Assembly: GCA_017792445.1 (NCBI GenBank)
Contig: CP051232.1
Coordinates: 4,252,001 to 4,316,000 of the forward strand
DNA length: 64,000 bases
Direction of reading: 5' to 3'
From: Maritimibacter sp.
GTDB taxonomy: Bacteria > Pseudomonadota > Alphaproteobacteria > Rhodobacterales > Rhodobacteraceae
A program made the translations under genes and the position numbers. Positions 50,759 to 58,796 of the stretch are shown here, piece after piece; within the stretch, counting starts at the first letter, position 1; the number at the start of each line of letters is the position of its first letter. A model generated the notes under the pieces. The model was not told the DNA's origin and made no database searches. It was given only the letters and a program-made list of their open reading frames with translations.

Positions 50759-50935
50759 CTAGATCAAAGGCAGAATGCAGTGTGCGATAACGGTCGCCGC
50801 ACCGATGGCAGAGGCGGCGGCAAGGGCGGCTCGCGGCCCCGGCCGGCGGTCGCCGCGCGTCAGGGTGCGCCAGGGGCCAAGAACGCCCGGGCCGCCGCGC
50901 GGCGTGATGTCCGAGATGTCGTCGGGCACGAACAT
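50759..50935 (-). CDS. Small single-pass membrane protein, 58 residues
   Basis: ATG 50935 lies 1 nt after the stop of the 45-residue gene upstream (TGAGATG) and the TAG stop is 11 nt before the cysteine synthase start, so the frame fills the gap exactly. It codes for a basic N-terminal half (MFVPDDISDITPRGG, then TLTRGDRRPGPR) followed by a hydrophobic helix AALAAASAIGAATVIAHCIL near the C-terminus. No family recognised. It is likely a tail-anchored inner-membrane protein produced with the globin and CysK-glutaredoxin proteins. Confidence 0.6.
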   Translation of the reverse strand: MFVPDDISDITPRGGPGVLGPWRTLTRGDRRPGPRAALAAASAIGAATVIAHCILPLI

Positions 50936-50936
50936 C

Positions 50937-51074
50937 TCAGTGCCCCCAGGTCATCCCCAGCCGCGACGCGGGGCTGGAGGGCTGCGGTTTCTTGGTCGCT
51001 CGGGGATACCAGGGGTTCCACGGCCCGATGCAATCGGCCGGGTCCGGGCGGGTGTTTGTGTTCGAAGAGTTCAT
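50937..51074 (-). CDS. Small protein, 45 residues, Pro/Trp-rich
   Basis: ATG 51074 begins MNSSNTNTRPDPADCIGPWN, continues PWYPRATKKPQPSS and ends GMTWGH. It is hydrophilic, has one cysteine and contains a D-C-x-G-P-W-N-P-W-Y patch that could bind metal, haem or a partner. A GGAATTCC sequence precedes the start. It lies between the globin stop (51095) and the 58-residue gene, on the same strand without gaps. No family recognised; reality is supported only by position and spacing. Confidence 0.5.
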   Translation of the reverse strand: MNSSNTNTRPDPADCIGPWNPWYPRATKKPQPSSPASRLGMTWGH

Positions 51075-51094
51075 GTCGGAATTCCTTTCCGTGT

Positions 51095-51529
51095 TCAGGC
51101 GGTTTTCTTGAGAGAGCTGCGCGCGCCGCCCTTCATGGTGTCGGCGACGGCGGTATAGGCGGCGACCCAGGCCTCCTGGACGGAGGGCCGGAACCGGTCG
51201 CCCAGCGTTTCGGAAAGCGCGTGGACCAGCGCGCCGCCCACGACGTCGTAATCGGCGTCCACGACACCCCAGCCGGTATGACGGCGGCCGAGATCCTCGA
51301 GCGGGGCGATGACGGGACGCAGGTCGGCGGCGTGCTTGACGACAAGGCCAAGTGCGGCGGCAAGCTTGCGCTGCTGTTCCTTGAGGTCCGAGCCCGCGAA
51401 AAGGCGGCGATAACCCGGCTCACGCCGGAACAGCTCGGTATAAAAGCGCCCGGTCAGCGCCTCGGGGTCCTGCGCGGCAACCGCCCAGGTTTCGCGAAGG
51501 AGGCGTACGTGTTCTGCTGTGAGGCTCAT
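51095..51529 (-). CDS. Single-domain globin
   Basis: 144 residues with the Vgb/flavohaemoglobin-type globin fold: LTAEHVRLLRETWAVAA (A helix), FYTELFRREPGYRRLFAG (B-C) and the proximal histidine His84 in LGRRHTGWGVVDADYDVVGG. There is no reductase domain, so an external reductase is needed if it detoxifies NO. It is the first gene of a probable operon with two small genes, the cysteine synthase-glutaredoxin fusion and an MFS transporter. The shared two-part promoter element lies 42-90 bp upstream. Confidence 0.93.
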   Translation of the reverse strand: MSLTAEHVRLLRETWAVAAQDPEALTGRFYTELFRREPGYRRLFAGSDLKEQQRKLAAALGLVVKHAADLRPVIAPLEDLGRRHTGWGVVDADYDVVGGALVHALSETLGDRFRPSVQEAWVAAYTAVADTMKGGARSSLKKTA

Positions 51530-51570
51530 GGTGACATCCTTTTCTTGATGCCACCAACCTGAAGGGTCCC

Positions 51571-51618
51571 TGTTTCAGACGAACGTCCGCAAGGGGCCCT
51601 TCATGTTTCTTATGTTTC
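51571..51618 (-). promoter_or_regulatory. Shared two-part element, copy a (globin operon)
   Basis: Plus-strand reading: TGTTTCAGACG at 51571-51581 and GTTTCTTATGTTTC at 51605-51618, with the first GTTTC words 33 bp apart. It fits YGTTTCAGWCS plus GTTTC-N4-GTWWC, found before five operons here. It lies just upstream of the globin start (51529); the distal half overlaps the stop codon of the response regulator gene. Confidence 0.6.
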
Positions 51619-52318
51619 AGCCGGGGTCATAGATGTATCCCACGCCGCGCACGGTGCGGATCACTTCGGGGAACTGGGGGTTCACCTCGATCTTCTTGCG
51701 GATGCGGCTGATGCGGATGTCGATCGAGCGATCGAACGGGTCCCACGACCGGTCATGCGCGCCTTCAAGGATCTGGTCGCGGTTCAGCACCCGCCCTCGG
51801 TTGCGTGCGAACAGTTTCAGCAGGTTGAACTCCATCGAGGTCAGCGGGATCTCGGTGCCGTCCTCGTCGGTCAGCTTCGCGGCGTCTATGTCGAGCCATG
51901 TCCGGCCAAAGCGGTGGCGGCTGCGCTCTTGCGGCGGCGCCTCGGGCGCGGCGCTGCCGCGGCGGCGCAACACGGCCTTGATCCGCGAATGCAGCTCGCG
52001 CAGGTCCACCGGCTTGCCAAGATAGTCGTCGGCGCCCATCTCAAGGCCCACCACACGGTCCACCACCTCTCCGGCGGCGGTCAGCATGATCACGAAAGGG
52101 CCTTCATCGGCCTGCATCGAGCGCAGCACCGACAGCCCGTCCTCGCCCGGCATGTTGATGTCCAGCACCACGAGGTCGGGCGGATCTTCCGCCATCACCG
52201 CGCGCAACTGTTCGGCATTTCCGGCGGCGCTGACGCGAAGGCCGCGGCCGCCCAGGTATTCCACCAGCATCTCGCGGACATCGGTTTCGTCGTCGCAAAC
52301 GATCACGTGGTCGCTCAT
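51617..52318 (-). CDS. OmpR-family response regulator
   Basis: 233 residues. Receiver domain 1-120 with VIVCDDETDVREML (acidic pair), phosphoacceptor Asp53 in LVVLDINMPGEDG and the conserved Lys in DDYLGKPVDLRELHSR. The winged-helix DNA-binding domain at 135-230 includes LTSMEFNLLKLFARNRG and IRTVRGVGYIYDPG. ATG 52318 overlaps the kinase stop (ATGA). It is the output of the globin-cyclase-kinase operon and the best candidate for binding the GTTTC direct repeats (inference). Confidence 0.95.
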   Translation of the reverse strand: MSDHVIVCDDETDVREMLVEYLGGRGLRVSAAGNAEQLRAVMAEDPPDLVVLDINMPGEDGLSVLRSMQADEGPFVIMLTAAGEVVDRVVGLEMGADDYLGKPVDLRELHSRIKAVLRRRGSAAPEAPPQERSRHRFGRTWLDIDAAKLTDEDGTEIPLTSMEFNLLKLFARNRGRVLNRDQILEGAHDRSWDPFDRSIDIRISRIRKKIEVNPQFPEVIRTVRGVGYIYDPG

Positions 52319-54240
52319 TTGCGGCCTCCCTTCAGTCCCGAAAGCATCGAATGCGCCAGCTTGCGCAGTTCCGCCGGGGCGATCGGCTTTTCAAGATACG
52401 GGCGCCCCGCGCCGTTCAGGAACCCGCTGGCCTGCGGACTCATGGTGTCGCCGGTGACGAAGCCGATGCGCTGCGCCATGTGGGGCCGGGTCCGCAACAC
52501 GGTCTCGTACAATCCGCGCCCGCCCATGCCCGGCATGTTCAGGTCGGTCAGTACCAGCGTGTAGACCTGCCCCGACAGCTTCTCGAGCCCCGCTTCCGCC
52601 GTGCCCGCGATGTCGACCGCGAAGCCTTCCTTCTCCAGAACTTCGCGGATCAGGTCGCAGACGTCCTGCTCGTCGTCGATCACGAGGATGCGGGCGTTGG
52701 TGGCAGAGGTCTCGGCGTCCTCGACCTCGGCCACCTGCCCATCTCCGCCGACCGTCACCGGCAGGTGGATCACGAACCCCGCGCCGCCCCCCGGTTCCGG
52801 TTCGAACCGGATCTGACCGTCATGGGCCGCGATGACACGGTGCGCCAGCGCAAGGCCCAGCCCCGTGCCGGTGCCGAGCGGCTTGGTGGTGAAAAGCGGG
52901 TCGAAGATGCGGCGGCGAATGGAGTCAGGGATGCCGGGGCCGTTGTCGGAAATGACCAGTTCCACCGCGTCGCTTCGTGCATCATGCCGCAGCGCGACGC
53001 GGATCAGGTCGCCGGTCCCGCTGTCGCGGATCGCCTGTTCAGCGTTGGTGATAAGATTGATGACCACCTGCGCCAGCTGGTGCGCATCGCCCCGGACCTG
53101 CGGCAGGTCCGGCCCAAGATCCGTCTGCACCTCGGTCGAAAGCCCGTCGGTCCCGTTCAGCAGCGCGTCGATCGCCATCTCGACGGTCTCGCCAACGTCG
53201 ATCGGCACCAGCCGAACCGGCTGCTGCCGCGCCATGGCAAGGAAGGACTTCACGATCCGCGCACAGCGCTCGGCGGCGTCCGAAATCTTCTCGACCCGGC
53301 GCAGCGTCTCGGGATCGGTATTCTCTTCCCGCAGCATCAGCGCCTGCCCGACGACGACGGACAAGGGGTTGTTCAACTCGTGCGCGACGCCCGCCAGCAA
53401 TTCGCCAAGCGCCGACATCTTCTCGGCCTGAAAAATCTGCTCGCGCTGTTCGGCAAGCTTGCGGCGCATCTCGACCTCGCGCGAGATGTCGACGGTCGAG
53501 GACACCATGACTTCTTCGCCGCGATAGTCGATCAGCCGCGCGGAGACGAGGCTGGGAAACCGGGCGCCATCCGGACGCAGCGAGGTGACATTCATATCAT
53601 CCAGCCGTCCGTCCGGCAGCAGCGCGGTGATGAAATCCGCCCGCTCCTCGCGCGAGGCGAAATGCTCGGTGGTCTGCTTGGTGGTTCCCAGAAGCTCGGT
53701 CGCGGCGGGCGAGCGGTACAGGATCTGCCCGTCACCCACCCGCGACATGACGACGTTGGCCGGACAGGCTTCCAGCACCTTTTCCAGCAGTTCGTCCGCC
53801 TCGCGCGCGCTTTCGGCCAGCTTGCGGCGGGCGGTGATGTCGCGGATCGACAGCAGGAAGCCGCCGGTCGAGGTCTGCTGCATCTTCGCCTGAAACGCCG
53901 CACCGTTCGGCATGTCCATCTCGAAGGGCGGAACGTCCACCTCTCCCGCGTCGAGCTGTTCCTCCATCGCAGCAAAGCGCTGCGCCGCCGACGACAGCAG
54001 CACGCCCCGCGCCACGAACTCGCGCAGAAGCATGTCCCAGCTCAGCCCCGGCTCGAGGATATCGGCCAGCGCGTTGTTGATCATGCCCCGGAAACTCGCG
54101 TTGCACCGCAGAAGCGTCGCGTCCTCGTCGAAGATCGCAAGCCCCTGCCCCTGCGCGTCCATCACGTCGCTGAGAAGAACGGAATAGTCCAGGTCGCTTC
54201 CGTCGTCGCCCTGCGACATCGGAGAGGGACGCAGCGCCAT
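52315..54240 (-). CDS. PAS-containing hybrid histidine kinase
   Basis: 641 residues from ATG 54240. Layout: PAS-like 20-140 (GQGLAIFDEDATLLRCNASF), PAS 145-265 (VLEACPANVVMSRVGDGQIL), HisKA with His287 in AGVAHELNNPLSVV, HATPase_c 385-495 (NLITNAEQA, DNGPGIPD, GTGTGLGLALA), and a C-terminal receiver 517-640 with Asp566 in LVLTDLNMPGMGG. No membrane segment, so it senses a cytoplasmic signal. It starts 1 nt after the cyclase stop and overlaps the response regulator gene. The internal receiver suggests a phosphorelay or feedback step. Confidence 0.95.
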   Translation of the reverse strand: MALRPSPMSQGDDGSDLDYSVLLSDVMDAQGQGLAIFDEDATLLRCNASFRGMINNALADILEPGLSWDMLLREFVARGVLLSSAAQRFAAMEEQLDAGEVDVPPFEMDMPNGAAFQAKMQQTSTGGFLLSIRDITARRKLAESAREADELLEKVLEACPANVVMSRVGDGQILYRSPAATELLGTTKQTTEHFASREERADFITALLPDGRLDDMNVTSLRPDGARFPSLVSARLIDYRGEEVMVSSTVDISREVEMRRKLAEQREQIFQAEKMSALGELLAGVAHELNNPLSVVVGQALMLREENTDPETLRRVEKISDAAERCARIVKSFLAMARQQPVRLVPIDVGETVEMAIDALLNGTDGLSTEVQTDLGPDLPQVRGDAHQLAQVVINLITNAEQAIRDSGTGDLIRVALRHDARSDAVELVISDNGPGIPDSIRRRIFDPLFTTKPLGTGTGLGLALAHRVIAAHDGQIRFEPEPGGGAGFVIHLPVTVGGDGQVAEVEDAETSATNARILVIDDEQDVCDLIREVLEKEGFAVDIAGTAEAGLEKLSGQVYTLVLTDLNMPGMGGRGLYETVLRTRPHMAQRIGFVTGDTMSPQASGFLNGAGRPYLEKPIAPAELRKLAHSMLSGLKGGRK

Positions 54241-54241
54241 G

Positions 54242-55294
54242 TCAGCGCACTTCCTGCGGCGCGGGCATGTCGGCCTCGAGGGCATAGACCTCTTCGACCG
54301 CGTTGCCGGACATTTCCACCTCGCCGACCGGTTCCAGCCGGAAGCCCTCGGGCAAGGTGTTGGCGGTGCGGCTGTCGATCACGATCCGCATCGGACGCGC
54401 CCAGTGGCGCAGCGTGCTGGCGTGGGTCACGGCGGGACCGAAGACATCGTAGATGTATTTCTGGACGCCAACGACCGATCCGACCACCGGGCCGGACGAG
54501 ATCCCGACGCGGCAGGTCCACTTGATCGGGTGCGTCTCGTTGCGCTGGTTCAGGTAGCGCAGGAACCGCACCGAGGCGTTAGCGGCAGCGGCGCCGTGAT
54601 CCTCGGCCGGGTCCGGCATCCCCGCCATCGCAATATAGAAGTCGCCCACGGCGCGGATGCGGACGCAGCCGAACTGCTCTCCGATCCGGTCGAAGGCGGT
54701 GTAGATGTCGTTCAGCTCGGATACGATGACCCCCGGATCGTGCTCGATGACCATGTCGGAAAAGCCCACGAAATCCAGGTAGATCGCCGATACCGGGTCA
54801 TACAGCCGGGGCGTGACCACGCCGAAGGTCGTGTATTCCTCGTAGACCGAGCGCGGCATCATGTTCAGCAGCAGCTTCTCGACCTGCTCCTTCTCGCGCT
54901 TGATCTCGCGCGTGTTGCGCTCGACCATCATGGAATAAGAGTCGATCATCGACTCCAGTTCCTTGATCCGGCTGATGTTCTGACAGACGAGAACCGCGAT
55001 GGGGTCCTCGCCGTCCAGCGCCTTGTTGAAAGCCAGCGCGACCGTCATCGTACGGCGGCGCACGCGAAAGGTCGTTTCGGTCGCATAGCGGCCGTCCTCG
55101 TTCAGCGCCGCCTTCAGCGGTTCGGGGTCGAGGCTCGCGAACAGCTCGGACAGGTGCTGACCGATTTCGATGTCGCCGAACCATTCCCGGAACGTATCGT
55201 TGTGGAACTTGATCCGGAACGTCTCGAGATCCAAAAGCGCGACGCCCACGCCGATGGCGCGAAGAAGCTGTTCGTTGATCGCCTCGATGGACAT
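54242..55294 (-). CDS. PAS-class III nucleotide cyclase-like protein with altered active site
   Basis: 350 residues: PAS-like domain 10-110 (AIGVGVALLDLETFRIKFHN), coiled linker 110-145 (a signalling helix), then a class III cyclase domain 160-330. The two metal aspartates are present (Asp174 in YLDFVGFSD, Asp218 in RAVGDFYIAMAG), and Asp283 in YDVFGPAV aligns with the base-recognition Asp. The base-recognition Lys is Arg214, and the transition-state Asn and Arg align with Thr290 and Thr294 (AVTHASTLR). Catalysis may therefore be weak, altered or absent. TGATG-coupled to the truncated haemoglobin upstream, which may be its sensor or partner. Confidence 0.9.
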   Translation of the reverse strand: MSIEAINEQLLRAIGVGVALLDLETFRIKFHNDTFREWFGDIEIGQHLSELFASLDPEPLKAALNEDGRYATETTFRVRRRTMTVALAFNKALDGEDPIAVLVCQNISRIKELESMIDSYSMMVERNTREIKREKEQVEKLLLNMMPRSVYEEYTTFGVVTPRLYDPVSAIYLDFVGFSDMVIEHDPGVIVSELNDIYTAFDRIGEQFGCVRIRAVGDFYIAMAGMPDPAEDHGAAAANASVRFLRYLNQRNETHPIKWTCRVGISSGPVVGSVVGVQKYIYDVFGPAVTHASTLRHWARPMRIVIDSRTANTLPEGFRLEPVGEVEMSGNAVEEVYALEADMPAPQEVR

Positions 55295-55650
55295 CAGTCG
55301 ACCACCAGCCCGCGGCGGGACTCGAACGCGCCGACGATCGTCTGGATATCGTCCTCCGCCACGCCGTGATCGCTTAGGGTCTGGCGCAGGATCTGCTCCA
55401 GCTTGTCGAAATGCGCGTCGCCAATCGGCAGGCGGGCGTGCATTTTCTCGATCTGGTCGTCGGTATAGCTTGCCGGACCGCCCATCAGCGACGAAACGAA
55501 CTTGGTCTGGTGATCCACGATGCGGCTCATCTCGACGTCGTCGAAGAAAGGCCCCACGTCGTCGTCATCCAGCAGCCGGTCGTACAGATCGAGGACGATC
55601 TTGCTGACGACCGAGAAGCCTCCGTACTTTTCGAACAGTGTCTTTTCCAT
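55294..55650 (-). CDS. Group I truncated haemoglobin
   Basis: 118 residues from ATG 55650. TrHbN features: start LFEKYGGFSVVSKIVLDLYDR with Tyr23 at B10, VGPFFDDVEMSRIVDHQTKF with His47-Gln48 at E6/E7, a Gly-Gly corner (MGGPASYTD) and the proximal His71 in MHARLPIG. It would bind O2 or NO in the cytoplasm. It is the first gene of a four-gene operon with cyclase, hybrid kinase and response regulator, and overlaps the cyclase gene by one base. A sensor role rather than simple detoxification is suggested by this coupling (inference). Confidence 0.93.
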   Translation of the reverse strand: MEKTLFEKYGGFSVVSKIVLDLYDRLLDDDDVGPFFDDVEMSRIVDHQTKFVSSLMGGPASYTDDQIEKMHARLPIGDAHFDKLEQILRQTLSDHGVAEDDIQTIVGAFESRRGLVVD

Positions 55651-55771
55651 ACCAGTTCCCCATCCCTTCTTGGCGTTCGCCGGACCCGTTTTGCTTAGAA
55701 GACAGTGAATCATGGGCCGATGGTTTACGTAGGATCAAGCAATTTGCGTTCTCCCCAGCCGACACCGCCGG

Positions 55772-55821
55772 CGTTTCAGTCGTGTGTCGGGCAACACCCG
55801 CTTCTGTTTCAATTGTAACAG
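55772..55821 (-). promoter_or_regulatory. Shared two-part element, copy b (truncated-haemoglobin operon)
   Basis: CGTTTCAGTCG at 55772-55782 and GTTTCAATTGTAAC at 55806-55819, 33 bp apart. The second half is also an 18-bp dyad, CTGTTTCAATTGTAACAG (55804-55821). It lies between the truncated-haemoglobin start (121 bp away) and the divergent DUF1127 gene. Confidence 0.6.
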
Positions 55822-55934
55822 CTGGGCGGTTTGGGTCGAAAAACTGAAGCAAACCCGTGGCTTCAAAGACATCGGACCGAAACGCGGATCGGGGAAAACT
55901 GCTTCATCGAAACTGCAAACGATGGAGAGACATC

Positions 55935-56087
55935 ATGAAAGCCAAGATCAACGACTTCCGCCGCACGATGGCCGAACGCCGCGAAGCCCGGCAGATTTAC
56001 CGGGCCACCCGCCATCTGGACGCGCATATAATGCGCGACATCGGTCTGAACCGCGACGACTACCACGACCGGGTTCACCGGATCTGA
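55935..56087 (+). CDS. DUF1127-family small protein
   Basis: 50 residues from ATG 55935 with a GGAGAGA ribosome-binding site. The pattern RREARQIYRATRHLDAHIMR followed by DIGLNRDDYH matches the DUF1127 (YjiS-like) domain, whose L-D-x-R-x-L-x-D-I-G-L motif is seen here as LDAHIMRDIGL. These short, arginine-rich proteins are common in alphaproteobacteria and have been linked to phosphate uptake, RNA binding and stress. It is monocistronic with a strong terminator. It is divergent from the truncated-haemoglobin operon and shares its promoter region. Confidence 0.9.
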   Translation: MKAKINDFRRTMAERREARQIYRATRHLDAHIMRDIGLNRDDYHDRVHRI

Positions 56088-56137
56088 CGGTGCCGGGCCT
56101 TCCGGCGCGACCCCGCAAACAGCCTCCTCCCTGACTG

Positions 56138-56170
56138 CGCCTTCCGGTTCCCCCCCGGAAGGCGTTTTTC
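56138..56170 (+). terminator. Rho-independent terminator of the DUF1127 gene
   Basis: CGCCTTCCGG / CCGGAAGGCG stem with a seven-base loop, followed by TTTTTC, 51 bp after the stop. Confidence 0.9.
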
Positions 56171-56219
56171 GTTTGGGTTGGCGGTGCGGCCAGAGCCGCC
56201 GGCCCAGACCCGCCGAACG

Positions 56220-56252
56220 GAAAAACGCCCCCGCAGGGTTCTGCGAGGGCGT
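56220..56252 (-). terminator. Rho-independent terminator of the FAD oxidoreductase gene
   Basis: On the minus strand an ACGCCC-TCGCAG / CTGCGGGGGCGT stem ends in TTTTT, 27 bp after the stop at 56279. Confidence 0.85.
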
Positions 56253-56278
56253 GTCTCTGTGTTCCCCAACGTGTCGCG

Positions 56279-57418
56279 TCAGGCCGCCACCGGCATCTCT
56301 GAGGTCATGCCCGCGATCCACTTCTGGTTCGCCTTCATGTCCTCGTTCAGCTGCCGGTGCAGGTCCATCAGCTCGGGCAGCGTCCATTGCAGCGACGCGA
56401 CCCGGTCGGTCAGGTCGAAGAACCGCCCCGAAAGCTTCATCCGAAGCGCCGGGAACTGTGCGACAGCGCCGCCGATGATGGCATTCGCAAGGATCTCTGC
56501 ATCGCGCAGGGCGTCCGTGATGCCATGCGCGGTCGCCGGGTCGCGGAAATAGCCCGCGTCACCGACCAGCGCCCAGCCCGGCCCGGCGGATTGCCGGAAA
56601 TAGCCGGGCTCTCCGCGAAACACGACCGGCGACGTGACCCGGCGCGCGCCTGCGATCTCGTCGGCGAGGACCGGCACGTTTCCGGCAATGAGGCCCTCCG
56701 GCGTGACGGACCCGAAGGCCTTCATCCTATCGGGCGTCACGCCGACGAAAACGCAGGAAAGCCCGTCGTTCGTCGGGATGATGCCGCCGATCGCGCCGGG
56801 CGCGTGGTGCCAGCGGAAACCCCGGTCGGGCAGCCCGTCGAAGTAAGCATAGGTGCAGGCGGTGGTGAACCGTGCCGTGCGGACCGTCCGCGCCTTCACC
56901 TGTCGCGCGACAGCCGAGCGGCGGCCGTCCGCGCCGATGACGATCCCAGAGAAGACATCTTCCGTTTGCCCGTTCGCACGGCGTAACCGGACGCCGATCA
57001 CCCTGCCCGACTCGTCGTGCAGCAGCCCGGCGCAGCCGGTGCCAAAGCGGAACTCTGCACCCGCCGCCGCTGCCTCGCGCACCAACGCAAGGTCGAGACA
57101 ACTGCGGCGTGGCGCATACAGGGCGTCGACGCCGCCCGAGGCGCGGATGTCGATGTCGATCTCTTCCGAGCCGTACAGGAACGTGGTGCGCCGGACGGCG
57201 GGCGTGCCCTCGGCGCGGATCGCGTCGAGAACGCCCCACTTGTGCAACTGGAACACCGCGCCCCGCATCAGCGCATGGGTCGACATGGTGTCGGTTCCCG
57301 GCTGGCCGTGATCGGCCACGAGAACCCGCGCCCCGCTTCGGGCCAGAAGCATGGCGGTCGAGGCTCCGGCGCAGCGGGCGCCGATGATGATTGCGTCGTA
57401 CTGGGTGCGCTGGGTCAT
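56279..57418 (-). CDS. FAD-dependent oxidoreductase (FAD_binding_3/geranylgeranyl reductase-like)
   Basis: 379 residues from ATG 57418. FAD motifs: YDAIIIGARCAGASTAMLLA (GxGxxG-like, here GARCAG), GIVIGADGRRSAVARQV (the GD/DG motif) and WALVGDAGYFRDPATAHG. It resembles flavoprotein monooxygenases and reductases acting on lipid or aromatic substrates; the substrate is unknown. It follows the flavin monooxygenase gene by 14 bp on the same strand, ends with a strong terminator and thus belongs to a two-gene operon behind shared element copy d. Confidence 0.88.
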   Translation of the reverse strand: MTQRTQYDAIIIGARCAGASTAMLLARSGARVLVADHGQPGTDTMSTHALMRGAVFQLHKWGVLDAIRAEGTPAVRRTTFLYGSEEIDIDIRASGGVDALYAPRRSCLDLALVREAAAAGAEFRFGTGCAGLLHDESGRVIGVRLRRANGQTEDVFSGIVIGADGRRSAVARQVKARTVRTARFTTACTYAYFDGLPDRGFRWHHAPGAIGGIIPTNDGLSCVFVGVTPDRMKAFGSVTPEGLIAGNVPVLADEIAGARRVTSPVVFRGEPGYFRQSAGPGWALVGDAGYFRDPATAHGITDALRDAEILANAIIGGAVAQFPALRMKLSGRFFDLTDRVASLQWTLPELMDLHRQLNEDMKANQKWIAGMTSEMPVAA

Positions 57419-57432
57419 GGCTGGGACTCCTG

Positions 57433-58683
57433 TCAGGCTGCGCGAAGGTGGCGGTGAGTGAGATGGGTGGAAACGGCGGGTGCGAGGTCCTCGGCATCGC
57501 GGCCAACGCCGTCGATGAAGGCGGAACTGCGCCGTCGCATGTAGGGGAGCCCAAGGACGAAGAGACCGGGCACGGCGGTATGGCCGCCGAAGGTCGCGAT
57601 CTCGCCGTGCCGGTCGAGGACCGGGATCTTCAGCCACGGATAGCAGCGGCGGAACCCGGTGGCCCAGATCACCGTCGAGATGCCGTTGGCGGCAAGGTCG
57701 ATCCGGTCCGGACCGGCCGGCAGATCGGCAGGCACCGTCCAGGCGTCAGGCTCGGCTGGCGCGTCGATCCCCATGGCGTCCGCGAATGCGTCGATCCGCG
57801 TCAGCAGGGTTTGGCGACGGCGCTCGGCGGCCGCGCGCTCGTGGCTGAGGTCTGCGGAGAACTGCACGGCTCCCCGGTCGGCGTGCAACGCACGCCCGAC
57901 GATCCGGACCCCGGACGCGGCCAGTTGGTCGAGGTCGATATTTCCCCCGGCCTGATCGCCGATCAATTGCAGTGACGGCTGAACCCGCAGGCGTGCCGGG
58001 TCCGCGCCTGCGGGCTGGCCCTCGTCCAGAAAGCCGCAGGCGTCGAGCCATTCGAACAGGTCGCGTCCACGATAACGGCGCGGCGTGCGGACGTGGCGAC
58101 CAGCGGCCAGCGTCACCTCGCGGCCAGAGGCGCGGATCTCGGCAGCCAGTTGCACGCCTGTCGCAGAGGCGCCGACGATCAGCACGTTGCCCTTCGGCAG
58201 GCTGGACACGCCGCGATAGCCAGAGGGTGCGAGCTGGTGGACAGTGTCCGGCAGGCTTCCGGCCCACGACGGGACCGAGGGTTTGTCGCAGGCCCCGGTC
58301 GCAACGACGACGCTGCGGGCGATCCAGTCGCCGGTCGAGGTCTCGACCCGGAACCGTCCGCCCGTCTGACGGACCGCCAGCACGTCGCACCCGGTTTCGA
58401 CCGGCGCGCCTATGTGGTCCGAATAGCCGGAGAGCACTTCCGGGAAGGCGCGTGCCTTGAGGAAATCGCGGGGCGCGTCCAGGCTGGGCGCCGGTCCCGG
58501 CAAGCGCATCATCCAGTTCGGCGTCAGCAGGCGCAGACCCGGCCAGCGTTCCGACAGCCAGCGTTCGCCGATCCGCCCACGCTCCAGCACGACATGATCG
58601 ACGGCCCTGCGGCTCAGACAGTGGCTCATCGCCAGGCCGGCCTGGCCGGCTCCGATGATCAGGGCGTCGATTGTGCGGGGCAT
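57433..58683 (-). CDS. Flavin-containing monooxygenase-like protein (CzcO/TrkA-type)
   Basis: 416 residues. FAD-binding IIGAGQAGLAMSHCLSRRAV at the N-terminus, an NADPH site NVLIVGASATGVQLAAEI near residue 170, and VIWATGFRRCYPWLKIPVLD, the ATGF motif of class B flavoproteins. It may oxygenate S- or N-containing compounds or reactive carbonyls. ATG 58683 is fixed by the shared element 45 bp upstream. First gene of an operon with the FAD oxidoreductase. Confidence 0.9.
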   Translation of the reverse strand: MPRTIDALIIGAGQAGLAMSHCLSRRAVDHVVLERGRIGERWLSERWPGLRLLTPNWMMRLPGPAPSLDAPRDFLKARAFPEVLSGYSDHIGAPVETGCDVLAVRQTGGRFRVETSTGDWIARSVVVATGACDKPSVPSWAGSLPDTVHQLAPSGYRGVSSLPKGNVLIVGASATGVQLAAEIRASGREVTLAAGRHVRTPRRYRGRDLFEWLDACGFLDEGQPAGADPARLRVQPSLQLIGDQAGGNIDLDQLAASGVRIVGRALHADRGAVQFSADLSHERAAAERRRQTLLTRIDAFADAMGIDAPAEPDAWTVPADLPAGPDRIDLAANGISTVIWATGFRRCYPWLKIPVLDRHGEIATFGGHTAVPGLFVLGLPYMRRRSSAFIDGVGRDAEDLAPAVSTHLTHRHLRAA

Positions 58684-58727
58684 CTGAATGTCTCCGGGTT
58701 GCTTCGACCACCATCGTCGCGCCCGCG

Positions 58728-58776
58728 CGTTTCAGTCGGATGGCCCGGAGTTCCGTCAAAGGTTTCATATGTTTCC
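58728..58776 (-). promoter_or_regulatory. Shared two-part element, copy d (flavin monooxygenase operon)
   Basis: CGTTTCAGTCG at 58728-58738 and GTTTCATATGTTTC at 58762-58775, 33 bp apart, 45 bp upstream of the monooxygenase start. Confidence 0.6.
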
Positions 58777-58796
58777 GCGCCAAGGCTCACCCATGA

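Noticed and set aside
50775-51562. Plus-strand frames opposite the small genes and the globin
   Set aside because: They have no recognisable domain and oppose the globin gene, whose family match is clear.
55804-55821. TGT-N10-ACA pattern suggesting a NifA-type sigma-54 enhancer site
   Set aside because: No sigma-54 -24/-12 promoter was found nearby and the same position in other copies is a direct GTTTC repeat, so the shared GTTTC explanation is better.
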